A stretch of 64,000 nt of DNA from Aporrectodea caliginosa (taxonomy: Eukaryota > Annelida > Clitellata > Crassiclitellata > Lumbricidae). The notes under the pieces were generated by a model, which saw nothing but the letters and a program-made list of their open reading frames with translations, did no database searches and was not told the origin of the DNA. Shown in pieces: positions 46,201-57,676 of the stretch (the first letter of the stretch is position 1; each line of letters starts with the position of its first letter). Position numbers and translations under genes: made by a program. Location of the stretch: NCBI GenBank assembly GCA_020284085.1, contig JACEVL010000803.1, forward strand, positions 62,001-126,000, given 5' to 3'.

Positions 46201-49200
46201 ATTACAGTAATACATAAAAATACGAACATATAATGCCAATGCTTTTAAAAGTCTTTGCACTGGCTTCCAGTTCAGCAGATGATTTGTTTCAAATTGGGGC
46301 TTCAAGTTTATAAAACATTGAAGTCTGGCTGTTTCCCAGACGTATCATTATTCAACCAGGTCATCTGATTGTCTATCTCTGGTCATACCTAAAACTAAAA
46401 GCGTTCTTGGTGAACGAGTTGGTGGACCGAGATTTTGGAAGGCTTTCCTGTATGTGTTTGTTCTGATGAGTTTACTCATTTTCACTCTCAACATAAGATT
46501 TAACCTTTTAAAAATTGCTTATCTGCCTCTCTGTCTCCATGGAACTTTGGAGTCCATGTTCGTAGCAGTAGTATGTGAGAATTCGCTTACTGATGAAGTG
46601 TGGCACAATGGCCACCTGGTTAGATCGGTTGACCTGTAACATGGAAGGTACGAGTTCGATCCTCATCCGGGGCGGTTACTGTGTAGGGACCGTGAGCAAG
46701 TCCTTTGCGCACAATTGCCCACCAGTATAATTGCATCTGCTCCGCCGAGGCATGTGCACTTCTGAGCTTTGGGCCATCTTAGGAAGAAGGGTGATATCAA
46801 AATGCAGTTGCAGTATATGAGTAGAGTTTTGTGTATGTTTACAACATGTGGTGATATTTACAGTCGAGTTTGGAGGTACTGGAGCGCATTACCTTGACCA
46901 TGTCATTGTGATGGAGGAGTTATCAAGGGCATGCTCGTCTATTGCACTTAGCTATGGAGCACATTCCAACCTTTGTGTTAACCAGATCACGAGAAATGGT
47001 ACAGACGAACAGAAAAAGAAGTTCCTCACCAAGGTCAGGAGGTTAAGATACCTGTGCAGATATTCTTACTACTGGTACCTTAAAAGTATTTCTCTGGAAT
47101 GTATGGCAGATGGATGAACAGACTGATGGATAAGGGGACTCATCAATGTAAATTAAGTAATAATAATAGTAATAATAATAATAATTAATAATAATAATAT
47201 AGATCTGTTTACTGATTCAAACTGACAAGTATGCAATAGTATTAGTAGGAACAGATGATGACAAGTTTAACAGGAGTCGAATTAAACTGTGTGGCAGCCT
47301 GCAAGGTACCCATCTGTCCTGCTCATTTTACAGTTGCCCCTGGGAATGGAAGGCTGAGTTGACCTTGTATCACCAAGGTGCTATTATGGTACATTATTAA
47401 ACTGAGGTTATTAACTTTTTACCGTACACTCAGTTACAATCAGTTGCCTTTGATTCATCTCATTAGCGTTATTCATTATATTGCAATCGGTTTTGCTATA
47501 ATTGGAAAATCGTGCTTTATGATCTTGTTTGTCATGTAAAATTTAGGTGGCTGTCTTTTCTAGCTGTGTTCGGGTGAGTTCATTGGTGCCTTGGCGATGA
47601 GTGAACACAGTGCTGGTTCAGATGTTGTCGCCATGAAAACAAGAGCAGACAGGGAAGGTCAGGAGGTCAAACAATTAGCACTTTAAATTGATTATATTAG
47701 GTTAGTGCATATGATTCAAACCCCTCTGAATTAATTGTTTTTTCTGATGTTGCAGTTCATAGAAAGAAGAAGAAGAAGAGCAGTCCCTTAAGCTAGTCCT
47801 GAGGCAGCCATGGGTATTTAGTGTTAGCGACTTCATTTTCTTAGCCTCATGAGGGTTGGTGGCCAGTCCTCTCCCTCACTGTCTCATCTTCACACGGACA
47901 GTGTATGGTCAGTGTACTCATTATTGCTGAGTATGCTAGGGGGTACAGGTGGAGCAGAAATCCTGAATCAAATTTATACCCGGTGGGGATTTGAACCCCT
48001 ATCGACAGTTCCGCACGCTGACCACTACACTTTTGAGCACTCCCAGTTCATAGGAATTGCAGGTTAAATGATAGACTTTTTGATGGTCTCTGGTACCCAT
48101 TCAGTTCTAGCACCAACAAAATTCATAAGCTTTCAGTATTAATTTACTACCGGTATGTTGAATTGTTGATGTAATAGGAAACTTTAAGTTACGATTGCTT
48201 TGCTGGGTTTTTGTTTTTAGGGGATCATTATGTTTTAAATGGAACAAAATTCTGGATAACAAATGGTCCCATAGCCGACGTCATCATCGTCTATGCAAAG
48301 ACAAATCCTTCCGCAGCAAAGCCTCAACATGGAATAACAGCATTTCTTGTTGAAAAGGCTAGCCATTGGTGCCACTGATGTCATTTTAATTAACCACTGA
48401 ACTACCTTTTGTGATCGTTATGTAGACTTAGTGCTTGTGCTGTACTGAATGGAAAATGTAGAATATTAGTCTTCCGATGATAAATTAATCAAACTTTATG
48501 TTACTGTTAAGCTACCGGTATGCTCTGTCTTACTGGAGTGCTAATTTCCTTCGTTAAGCTAACTTCTGTTGCAGTATACATGCATGTTACTGTTTGACCA
48601 GACTATCAATGTATTATTATTAATTAAATTTGTAATGCGCTTATACATAGGTATGCAACTATGCATAGTTCTTATGTATAAGAACTGTTTCATTTGAATC
48701 CACTCAGCATCTGTTCTTTTACAAAGTGCCTTCAAACATATGCAAGTAAGTGAGATAGCCATGTGTGCTGTGCTTTGGAGAGGTTTTTAAGTGGTGCTGT
48801 GTAACATGCTTTGATAGATAAACCCTACTGTCTTATGAGCCGATCTTGATGTTGACCTGATTACGGCTTGTTTTGGTGCGCCATCGGTTGATGCCTTAGA
48901 CAGTGGCGCCATAGAAGTTACTAATTACAATTACATTCAGACTTACAATGTTTCCAGTTGTTCCATGTTGTAAAGGGTTCCGCGACAACTCGTCGAACGA
49001 CATTTTCGTATAACGACACTTCGTCTACGACAATTCGTATAACGACATTTCGTCTACTAGTGTATCTGTATCCATTACGGCTAATCAACAGAGGCCGCTT
49101 TCTTATAGTTTCGCTAAAACGTGCTATATATTCTCAGGAATCCAGCTTCTAATTACTGACAAGATTATTTTCATCAATCCAGCTTCTGTTGAATGGAAAC

Positions 49201-52200
49201 CTATTTTCATCCATGCATCCAGTTTGATTTCCAGCTTATTTTTACGTGAAAAATTATTTCGATCAATTCAGCTTCTATTTCAACACAGGAATGTTTTCAT
49301 CAATCCCACTTCCATTTGGGAAAACAGTTTTTTTCATCAATCCAGCTTCCATTTTAAAGTGACAATATCAAATAACTTAGTAGACGAAATGTCGTTCGAC
49401 GAATTGTCGCTCAACGAAGTGTCGTAGACGAAATGTCGTTCGACGAGTTGTCGTGACACCGTTGTAAAGATGAGATCTGCTTGCCATACGTTTGATGTCA
49501 TCTAGATGACATATCAGGAATTGTAACAATGGCTGGCTTACAGTTTAACATGAATATGAGTATTTGCAGTGCTGTGTCTGTGAAGTTTTGTTTGTGTTTG
49601 TCTTGTAGGGTATGGAGGGCTTTAGCACTTCTCCAAAACTTGACAAACTTGGAATGAGAGGCTCTGACACCGGTGAACTGGTTTTTGAAAACTGTAAAAT
49701 CCCTGGTTAGTATTTCAGCATTAAATTTCTTCAATGTTAATTCTCTGGAAGAAAACTTTCAATAGTTTGATACCAAGATTGTCTTGGTTCATAAGTGATG
49801 CCTTATGAGGCCATTATGCTACTTGTGAATGCTTATTTAGTACCGTAAGTTAGAATGTTTTCTAAGAAATGTTAAATACTTTTTTAGTAGTTTATTCCCT
49901 GAGTAGTAACAGTGTAGCTAGTGACATTTTAGTTATATAAGTAATTTAATGAATGTTAGTTCTAGTGTAATTTTTAGTCAATAAAAGTTGCTATTGTCTT
50001 TCTAGTCACTAAAGTTAATAACATATAGCTGGTTGCTGATGCACAAGCACACTGAGTTTAAGATCTTAATGCTTACACATTTTTGCCTATCTTAGGGAGT
50101 TGCATATCTCGGTCTCACCCATTCATAGCCATAGATTTCTTTGCTGCACAAGGTGACCTGGTTGTTGCCCCAGCCAGAACAATCCACAGTGCTTAATGAA
50201 GTAAATTAATAATAATAATAATATCTTTTCTTTAATTAAGCGCCTCACAAACGCACTGCACTGTACATTTACATGTTATGCAATTGAAACAATCTAAACT
50301 AGTTAACTACTAACAGAACAGACAGCCTGCAATACACGGCGCTAATAGCAGCCTACAAAGCATATCCGCCCTACGGGGCTCGAACTCGGTACCTCTCGCT
50401 CTCTACGCCAGCCGTTATCCAACGCGCCACCGGGCCCCCCCAGTAAGTAAATAAGCAAGAATATTCTTTATTGACCCAGCTGCAATCTGCATTCCGGTGT
50501 ACATACATCATATATAATAAACAATAGTCAATATGAATAAAGCGTAAAGACAGAGCTTAGTTTAACAGTAACTTAAAGTTGGACAATTTAATTTATCATC
50601 TGAAGACCAATACTCTGCATTTTCCATTTACTGTGATCAGTCCAACTTTCTGGAATGAGTTGCTCCTTGGTCGTCTCCCGTTACCTCAGGGCATGTTATA
50701 AGTGGCATTTTACATTACCATACCTGAACTTCACTTACCATACCGTATCTGATCTATGTGCTTTTGTGGTTTTAGACTCGAATGTCCTTGGTCCTTTGAA
50801 CAAAGGAGCGTATGTCCTTTTCAGTGGCCTTGACATCGAACGACTCATTCTGGCAGCTGGACCTGTTGGGTATGATTTCCAAACAAATACTGGGAGGCAC
50901 AGTTAAGCAAAGTAGTAGTAGTCACTTTATTGATAACCAAAAGCTTACAAAGTATGTATGTATATATGTACATAAAAAAACTTGTAAAGCAACCTTTAAT
51001 AGCTCACAAGGGTGCTCCAGCACGGCTGTCTAGGAATCCCTGAACAAATATGTCTTAAGACGAGCAGAAAACGTTTCCTGTACTATTAAAGATGCGAGTG
51101 ATTGATCCAGTGGTAGATTGTTCCAGAGAGACGAACCCTTGGAGGACCAGGCATGCCCAGCTCGCGTCGACACGACTTTGGGAAGTCAAACAAAGCCAGC
51201 GGCATTAGGGGCAGCTTGAGACTTGTGTGAAGAGCTCTGAATTGTAGTCTGGTGCTGAGCCAGCGATCAAAGCCTGGTCAATGAGGAGCAGTTTAAACTA
51301 TTCTCTTCTCAATGGGGAGCCTATGCAAGGTGTGACGCATGTAGGCTGATATGTGCGAGAATTGGCTAGGTTGGCCACGACCCAGGCTGTGCAATTAAGA
51401 TGAGTACTGAAACATTGAAGGCGTACCTATACTGAGTTACAGTAGTCCAGATGCGTCATGATGAAAGAATGGACCAATGTGACGGCAGCTTCGTGCGACA
51501 GATTACGCTGTATGACTCTGATCTGACGCAGTTCGTAAAAGCAGGTCTTACAGAGTTGAATTGATGTGGTTGGCCATCCTCGGCTCTTTGTCCAGAAGAA
51601 CGCCCAATCTGCAGTGGCGCCCAGTTTGGGAATGATGTCAGAATTGCAGTCTTATATACAGACATTCAAGTTCACTTCATTCGTCAAAGGGAGACCTCAA
51701 AGGAACCACATTAATCCTGCTATAATGACAAAGATTGCATGAGCATAATATTGGGCTAAAGAGATGTAGCCATAATATTGGGCTAAAGATATGTAGCCAT
51801 AATATTGGGCTAAAGAGATGTAGCCATCCTGAGAAAATTAAATCAATTCTTTTTATTCACCCATCTCATTTCTTGAAGTCTTGGGCAGAATGATAATTCA
51901 AAACGTGACCAGTTAAATTTTTATGTTTTGCTATCGTTTATGATAATCAAAGTTTCAACATTTCTTCAGCACATCTTTCTCATGAACTTGTATACCTTCT
52001 GATCTGATCTTATCCTTTGATTTCATGTTGTTTTAGTTCCTCATTGAAAGCCTTTCTTGTCCTGTGTGTTTAGAATTATTCATATTTATATTACCGTAAT
52101 AACCTTTAATTAAATTTCTTGCAGCATAATGCAGGCTTGTTGTGATGTTGCTTTCAAATATGCTCATGAACGGGAGCAGTTTGGCCAAAAGATCGGCTCT

Positions 52201-54823
52201 TTTCAGGTAACTTGCGATTCGTTTGATCATTTGTATTTCACCACTTTGTAACAGCATCTCTCTTGATCTGACTGCAAAGAAGGTTTTATCAGCTTTTCTT
52301 CTGCCCTAGACCATCCGTCTGGATCGATATTCCACTGATAATCGTAACTCTCTGTGGAGTCTGTATTGACGTTTAGAATTTGACTAGAACCCTTCTCTAC
52401 CTAGACTCATTTCCTAGGTAGGCTGTTTCTATGTCTTTTCAGATTTCCCTCTTGGTTTTCGACCAGAATTGTGGTATAGACACGACTGCTTACTGGCTAA
52501 GATCGACTGATGGTTTGAGATTTATGACAATGTCTCTATGGTATAGAAGTTCTTGGATTATGGAATATATTATTATGGCATTACAGTGTGAAATGTACCA
52601 AATACTTGTGGTGAAGGATTTCAAATTGGAATGGGTAATTAATTGTTTTTAATTGTAATTGCCAATTTTTATAGCAAACCACTTCAAGAGAAACACCTCA
52701 GAGTGCTAGGCAAAGTGTGTGAATATAATTCTGCTTCTTTCAGATGATTCAGGCCAAGATGGCTGACATGTATGTCAGATTGAACACATCGCGCGCATAC
52801 CTATACAATGTTGCACGTGCATTGGACCAAGGTCACCTCGCTTCCAAGGTAGGAAAAATTATTTGATATTACTTATTCAGGTATGTATTATTTTATATCT
52901 CGATGCTTAATATAGCACTTCTAAATGCCTGACAAATGCTTTGCCACACACTGACCTGAATGTTGTTGCAGTTTACTATGAAAAATTCAGTAAACAATGG
53001 TGCTCTGATAAATGGAAGTGACCATTGATGGTTACCTGTTTTTGGTAATGATACATTTAATCAGTAGCGGCGCCAGGATTTCAGGTTTGGGGGGGCTAAA
53101 ACCCCAATTCCTTCCCTTTCTCCCCTCCTCTCTGGCATTGGCAGTGATTTCCCACTTTTGTTTGGGGGCTGAGCCGCCGATAGGGGGCTTCAGCCCACCC
53201 TAGCCCCATGCTGGCGCCGCCACTGCATTTAATAATAGCTTAAATTTCTGCTCTGACATAATTCAACTAGGTCCTTTATAGATGTGAGATAACTATATAA
53301 AGTTGCTTTAGAATGCTCCTCAGTCGGTGCTGTATAAATCTGCAGATGGATCAATCAGAATTTATATAGCACCCGTTCCAGATCCCCACTCAGAGGCGCT
53401 TTGGATTAATAGTAAATTGAAATACTAGATGTGGTTTGACATTAAACAGTTTAGGGCTCTTAGATAAATTTATTACCACTTAACCAGGTTTGTTTACATA
53501 TTGCCAGTTCACTTGATTACCGTTCATTCATCTGGTTGATTGTTCACAAGTTTATCAGAGTGGTTTGTACCATTTAACCATGTCTAGTTCGGTATTACCT
53601 AACTACCATGTCAGTCGATTTTCATTTCAGTTGGTTGATTGGTTGCTATTCTACGAGGTTGATTGATGAAAATTTGGTCTGTGCGAAGAGATAATGATTC
53701 TCAGATTGTTTGTGTCTTTAGGATTGTGCTTCCGTCATTCTGTATACGGCTGAAATGGGAACGCTCTGCGCTCTTGACGCCATTCAGATCCTGGGTTTGT
53801 TTTCGAGTTTCTTCATTAAAGTTTCCAATTGGTTTCATCAGAATGTTGCAAAATAGATTTCTTTCTACTGCCTGTCTTGTTTCTTCAGTAATGCACAAGA
53901 GAGTTTGCCATGTCTGAGTTTTTTTCCTGTTGCTGAAAAATGTATCAGCAAAATCTGAGACCAATCAGCTTTTCTGTGTATCTGATTAACGTAATGTCAT
54001 GTAAAACATTTCCAAACATGCTCAACAAAACACAAAAGCTGTAACAGAGTCAAGCTTATTCATCTGTGTCAGTAGTCAAATCAGTTTCACCAGCACCCAG
54101 TGGCTGAGTTAATTTGTGTTGCAGACCAACAGAACTCTCTGAACATCTAGTGCTTAAGTGACCAGAAGGGTTGGATACATTTATAGAATGCGTGTTGCAC
54201 TCAGAATGCAACGAACGCATTAAATGCATAACATACTTGTGTAGATATGATGCATTCTAAGTCAGTGGCAGGTTTAATTTGGTTTGCTATTTGTGGGGGA
54301 AAATGTACAAATTAAAACCAAGGAATTCAAGCCATTTATTGAATCACAAACAACAGAAAAAAGGCGTTAACATAGAATGCAATGTCGATACATTTACAAA
54401 AGTTCTCTGCTGTTTAGTCAAGGGGCAACCCTGTAGGGTTAATAATCCCGCTAGTTCGAGGGTTGTCCTATTCCCAATGGCATTACAGATGTCCAAATTA
54501 TATATATACAGTGCCAGATAATCGAGTCTTGATAAGAGGAGTAAAGAAAGTGTGTTTCGTTAAGCATTTTAAGGATTTCTTCCTCACATGTTCTAAACAC
54601 ATTTAAACGTACATGGCTCCGTTTCTATGCGTTGAAATGAAGAAAATAATCTGTGTTTTCACCTTAGCTGATAATGCGTTCCATTGCAGGTGGAAATGGA
54701 TACATCAACGATTATCCATGTGGAAGACTTCTGAGAGATGCTAAGCTGTATGAGATTGGAGCTGGAACAAGTGAAGTCAGACGTCTCGTCATTGGCCGAG
54801 GAATTAACGCAGAGTATAAGTAA
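43288..54823 (+). CDS. IVD: Isovaleryl-CoA dehydrogenase, mitochondrial (complete copy 1)
   Basis: Twelve exons join in frame to 429 aa: 43288-43449, 44973-45062, 45843-45894, 46864-47033, 47564-47657, 48221-48357, 49609-49705, 50776-50869, 52125-52206, 52744-52848, 53722-53794, 54690-54823. The Arg-rich, acid-free N-terminus (to about residue 40) is a mitochondrial presequence. Acyl-CoA dehydrogenase signatures are [12 protein letters not shown] (exon 5), FWITNG (exon 6) and [12 protein letters not shown] (exon 9). The catalytic base is Glu289 in [13 protein letters not shown] (exon 8), the site used by IVD. The segment [17 protein letters not shown] (exon 12) carries Ala where most relatives have the catalytic Glu, which separates IVD from short- and medium-chain enzymes. 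Role: FAD-dependent oxidation of isovaleryl-CoA to 3-methylcrotonyl-CoA in leucine breakdown, passing electrons to ETF in the matrix. Intron 6 appears to start with GC (48358-48359). The start was chosen at the first of two adjacent ATGs. Confidence 0.95.
43545..43800 (-). repeat. SINE U in IVD intron 1
   Basis: The tRNA-like head on the minus strand gives TAATGGTAACACTCTGG (A box) and GAGATCGATTCCCG (B box), followed by the body down to TAGACTCCTGTAATAACTTG. The same insertion is in the second IVD copy at 61080-61325, so it predates the split of the two copies. Confidence 0.7.
43938..43993. repeat. Perfect 56-bp palindrome in IVD intron 1
   Basis: Two 28-bp arms with no spacer, centred at 43965/43966; the left arm ends ACATTTACTAATTA and the right arm starts TAATTAGTAAATGT. 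The second IVD copy (about 61468-61510) has only the left arm followed directly by TTAGATGTTATG. Confidence 0.95.
44259..44448. mobile_element. SINE-like insertion specific to IVD copy 1
   Basis: About 190 bp (ACAATACAAATACAATACAA, TTTATAGCGCGCTTTA, then GTGGAAGACGGTTCCATTC) is present here. It is absent at the equivalent point of copy 2 (about 61759-61762, GATTTCATGTTTGGCC). The TTATAGCGCGC motif recalls the tail of other repeats in the window. Confidence 0.75.
46599..46813 (+). mobile_element. tRNA-derived SINE specific to IVD copy 1
   Basis: The head TGGCACAATGGCCACCTGG has A box character, and GAGTTCGATCCTC (about 46657) is a good B box. The body GACCGTGAGCAAGTCCTTTG follows. It lies in intron 3. 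The matching site in copy 2 (about 63896-63906) runs GATGAATTGGTATATGAG without it. Confidence 0.8.
47158..47375 (-). repeat. (AAT)n tract and partial SINE U in IVD intron 4
   Basis: (AAT)n at 47158-47203, followed by CAAACTGACAAGTATGCAAT, AACAGGAGTCGAATTAAACTG and GGCAGCCTGCAAGG, matching the SINE U body. The tRNA-like head is missing. Confidence 0.6.
47765..48060 (-). repeat. tRNA-derived SINE in IVD intron 5
   Basis: Inverse of the 29520-29830 family. On the minus strand the head reads GTGTAGTGGTCAGCGTGCGG with B box GGGGTTCAAATCCCC (about 47984-47998). The body ends TAGCGACTTCATTTTCTTAGCC on the plus strand, in abbreviated form. Confidence 0.75.
48845..48945 (+). repeat. Dispersed repeat W, copy 3
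   Basis: Best-preserved copy: GACCTGATTACGGCTTG, TTTTGGTGCGCCATCGGTTG, GTGGCGCCATAGAAGTTACT. It lies in IVD intron 6. Confidence 0.7.
48976..49460. mobile_element. Mutator-like MITE carrying the ~30-bp VNTR
   Basis: 485 bp with long inverted ends: CGACAACTCGTCGAACGACA on the left is repeated inverted on the right, with more CGACA..TTCGT motifs inside each arm. It is flanked by a perfect 9-bp direct repeat GTTGTAAAG (48967-48975 and 49461-49469), typical of Mutator-like elements. The centre (49140-49365) is an array of CATCAATCCAGCTTC-type units. No transposase. In IVD intron 6. Confidence 0.8.
50190..50445 (-). repeat. tRNA-derived SINE in IVD intron 7
   Basis: On the minus strand the head is GGCGCGTTGGATAACGGCTGG (A box region, abbreviated) with B box GAGTTCGAGCCCC (about 50371-50383). 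The tail is AAT-rich. It is a SINE, not a tRNA gene, because a long unrelated body follows. Confidence 0.7.
51000..51715. repeat. Unclassified repeat-like block in IVD intron 8
   Basis: GC-richer than the surrounding intron, with broken open frames on both strands. Similar in character to 59290-59480 (ATTGTTCCAGAGAGACGAAC here, CTCATTCCATGTCGAACCAG there). It may be the 3' part of an old LINE or a long SINE; not identified. Confidence 0.35.
53062..53225. mobile_element. hAT MITE (164 bp) in IVD intron 10
   Basis: Ends CAGTAGCGGCGCCAGG and CTGGCGCCGCCACTG are inverted repeats. A perfect 8-bp target duplication CATTTAAT lies at 53054-53061 and 53226-53233. The interior has GGGGGGCTAAAACCCC and GGGGGCTTCAGCCC motifs. 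Confidence 0.9.
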
Positions 54824-55915
54824 CTTCGCTTATGCAGCCAGTACACCTTGTTATGCATAAATTACTGCTGAATTACACATATCATGTAAACAGTTTGAAT
54901 GTTAGTAGTAATATCATCATGTTGGAATCAAAGTTCACGTTTTAAAAGGTTGTAAAGAATTTTGTAATCAGTTTAGAAATGTGAAATTATGATATAAGTT
55001 GGAATTTATTTGTGGTTGAGCAGTGATATTTTACTTCTCAAAATAATTCCTAATTCAGTTTTAATTCAGTTCTGTGCCCTTCAATTTTACTTCTAATTCT
55101 AATTTTACTTCACAAATAATTTTACTTATCATTCCTATTTTAGTTCTCAATTAATTTTACTTCTTATTTTAGTTTTCCAAATAATTATTAATTTCAGTGC
55201 AGTAAAAATATTTTAATGTTACTACATACATGTATAAGATATCTTTGTTCAATTTCAATAACACTCTCATTTCCAGAGATTTTTTCATGCGATTTCTTCA
55301 TCCATCAGTTAAGATTCCACTTACAGAAAAAATTCTTTCCACAAAGGCATGTGAGGTTGGAGCTGACAAAAGATCCTCTGCAATGGTGCAATTTTAAGGG
55401 CCACAAGAAGTAAAATACACAAGAAGTAAAATGATTTTACTTCTGAAATAATTTCTAATTTCATTCACAATTTTAGTTCTGCAAATAATTCATAATTTAA
55501 TTCCTAATTTCGTTTTTTAAGCCAAAATAATTCCTACTTTTACTTCTAATTTTCGTTAACGAAATCCTTTATTTTTACTTCTAATTTTAGTTTTCGTTAA
55601 CGAAAATATCACTGTGGTTGAGTGGAAAGTAAAATTTAAAGATTATAAAGTCTTTTGAGTTTTTGGTAGTTGTGAGATTTGTATCAAGGGTTGTATCTTG
55701 AGAATTTTGGTACTCCATCACAAATTGTTCTTGATCATGTTTAGTAAAATTTGATTGTGTCACTGAATTGTTATTGGCATGTTTATATTTCAGCTGAATG
55801 ACCTTGAATCCCAATCTCTATTTGTTTAAGATGTACATTTTTTATGGAGAACTGATTTTTAAAAGGATGTCATGTGGCATTGTCAGTGTGTCCTAAGAAA
55901 TTTATGAATAAATTT
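54824..55915 (+). other. Probable IVD 3' UTR with AATAAA
   Basis: Follows the IVD stop codon at 54821-54823. The first strong AATAAA is at 55907-55912. A 594-bp hAT MITE (55021-55614) sits inside, so the transcript would carry it if this signal is used. An upstream alternative poly(A) site cannot be excluded. Confidence 0.45.
55021..55614. mobile_element. hAT MITE (594 bp)
   Basis: Begins CAGTGATATTTTACTTCT and ends GTTAACGAAAATATCACTG, giving inverted CAGTGATATTTT ends. It is flanked by a perfect 8-bp TGGTTGAG (55013-55020 and 55615-55622). The interior repeats TTTTACTTCTAATTTTAG-like blocks. Non-coding. Confidence 0.9.
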
Positions 55916-56546
55916 ATTACTTAATGATTTACTTTTCCTGATGATTTTTCTTTGTGTGATTTTCCAAACTTCAGCCGAATGTTCACTATTTGGCTAATAA
56001 CGAACGACCAAAATAATACAATAATGTTGATTTTGCCTGAGTCACTGTATTTGTAATAAGTTGACTTCAATTAGTTCTTGTATGGAGCCGACTGGTTTCC
56101 AGTCCAGTTCCTGGTGTTAGGAAAGTTTTTATGGTTTGTTTTCTTGTTGTACTTCAGTCAAAACACAACGAACTAATGTTCTTTTTCAGCAACTTTGAAA
56201 CTGTCCCAAATGTCTCTTTATATTAGGTATTATTTGCATAAGCTATCTTGTGCATAATTTCCTGTACATAAGGTGAACACGGCGAGGCTTGCATGTGCGG
56301 GTAAAACCATTCACAATCGGTTCCTTACTCAATGCATGCGTGCTTACTTGAAACATTAAATGCATAATTTACTGTATGTGATTCACTCTGTTCAAAATCA
56401 TGAATTTGAAAATGACGTATAAACAACACCTCGTTTTTTGGTTTTCTTAATTACAACCATAAGATGCCAGTCAGGCGAGCATCTGAAATACAAAAGTTTC
56501 ACACTGAGTAGGCTACATGTACAACTAAGTTTAAGCTACATAGGAA

Positions 56547-57320
56547 CAGGGGCGGCACAACCAGTTCAAAATTAGGTAGGCACGGAGGGAAATGGGTGCT
56601 TACTATTAAAGTAAGAGAATATATGTCATAGTCTAATAGTGCTTACTGACAGTACCTGACTAGTCAGTAGTCACTAATGAACAGTGAACACCGTCATACC
56701 GGCTCATCCCTCAATTTGCGTGAAATCTAGGAACACATTAATCAATGAAGACGCTCCGACGGTAGTCGTTCCCTGAAACGAACGCCGTCTGAATGGACTT
56801 AATAACGACGAATTTATCCATTCCGGAATCCTGATAGTGTCTGAATAGTTCGATAGATTTATGAAAACTTGAAAAACTCAAACTTCAATGTATCTAATGC
56901 TAAACTGAATATGATAATAATTTCTCGCTCAGTGACATAATTATGCAGCCATTGCAGCGGACATGATAGAAGTAATAGTACTTCCGGCATGACGACAGCT
57001 ACAAAGCAAGGATAATACATAAACAAGGCTTCGCAAAACTTGCGTCAACGGTCAAAAGCATACTAGCGCTCCTACCGAGAGGAATCGCGTCGATTATCGC
57101 GAACAACACATTCAGGAGAAACGCATTTCATGCTCTTCTCACGAATTTGACATAAGACTGAAAATGTTTGCAGACATAATAAATAATCATAAATATAACA
57201 AAGCAGGTACGCATAAATAGGTAGGCAATAAATAGGTAGGCACGCAGTGGAGCGTGCCTTATGGAACCGTATTTTCAGTAGGCACTGTGCCTGCGTGCCT
57301 AATAGGTTGTGCCGCCCCTG
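56547..57320. mobile_element. hAT-type non-autonomous element (774 bp)
   Basis: Ends CAGGGGCGGCACAACC and, inverted, CAGGGGCGGCACAACC. Perfect 8-bp target duplication CATAGGAA (56539-56546 and 57321-57328). Copy A of repeat X has the single uninterrupted CATAGGAA. Subterminal GTAGGCAC/GTGCCTA motifs recur. No transposase. Confidence 0.92.
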
Positions 57321-57676
57321 CATAGGAAGTAAGAATGGAGAGAACATGAGCTCTATGAATACACTGGATGGTATAGATTATACAAAACTGGTTTTCTGGT
57401 AAACGGTAACATTTTAGTTTACATCAGTGTGAGTCTGTTTGGATCCATTTGAACCTTAGTTGAAAGACTCCGGAAACTGTTGGAGTTTAGTAATGTACAT
57501 TCATCTTTCCGTACCTGCGTGTGGGTATATATTTTGAACTCTCACCAGCAGCAGATCCTGAAGTGAGTCGGGACGGTTTGATCCCTAACTTCCCTAAGGC
57601 AACAATGGTCTATGTCTCTATAATAATAGGCATCGGTAGTAGGCTCCTATAGGAGTTCAATAAGTAAGCTAATACG

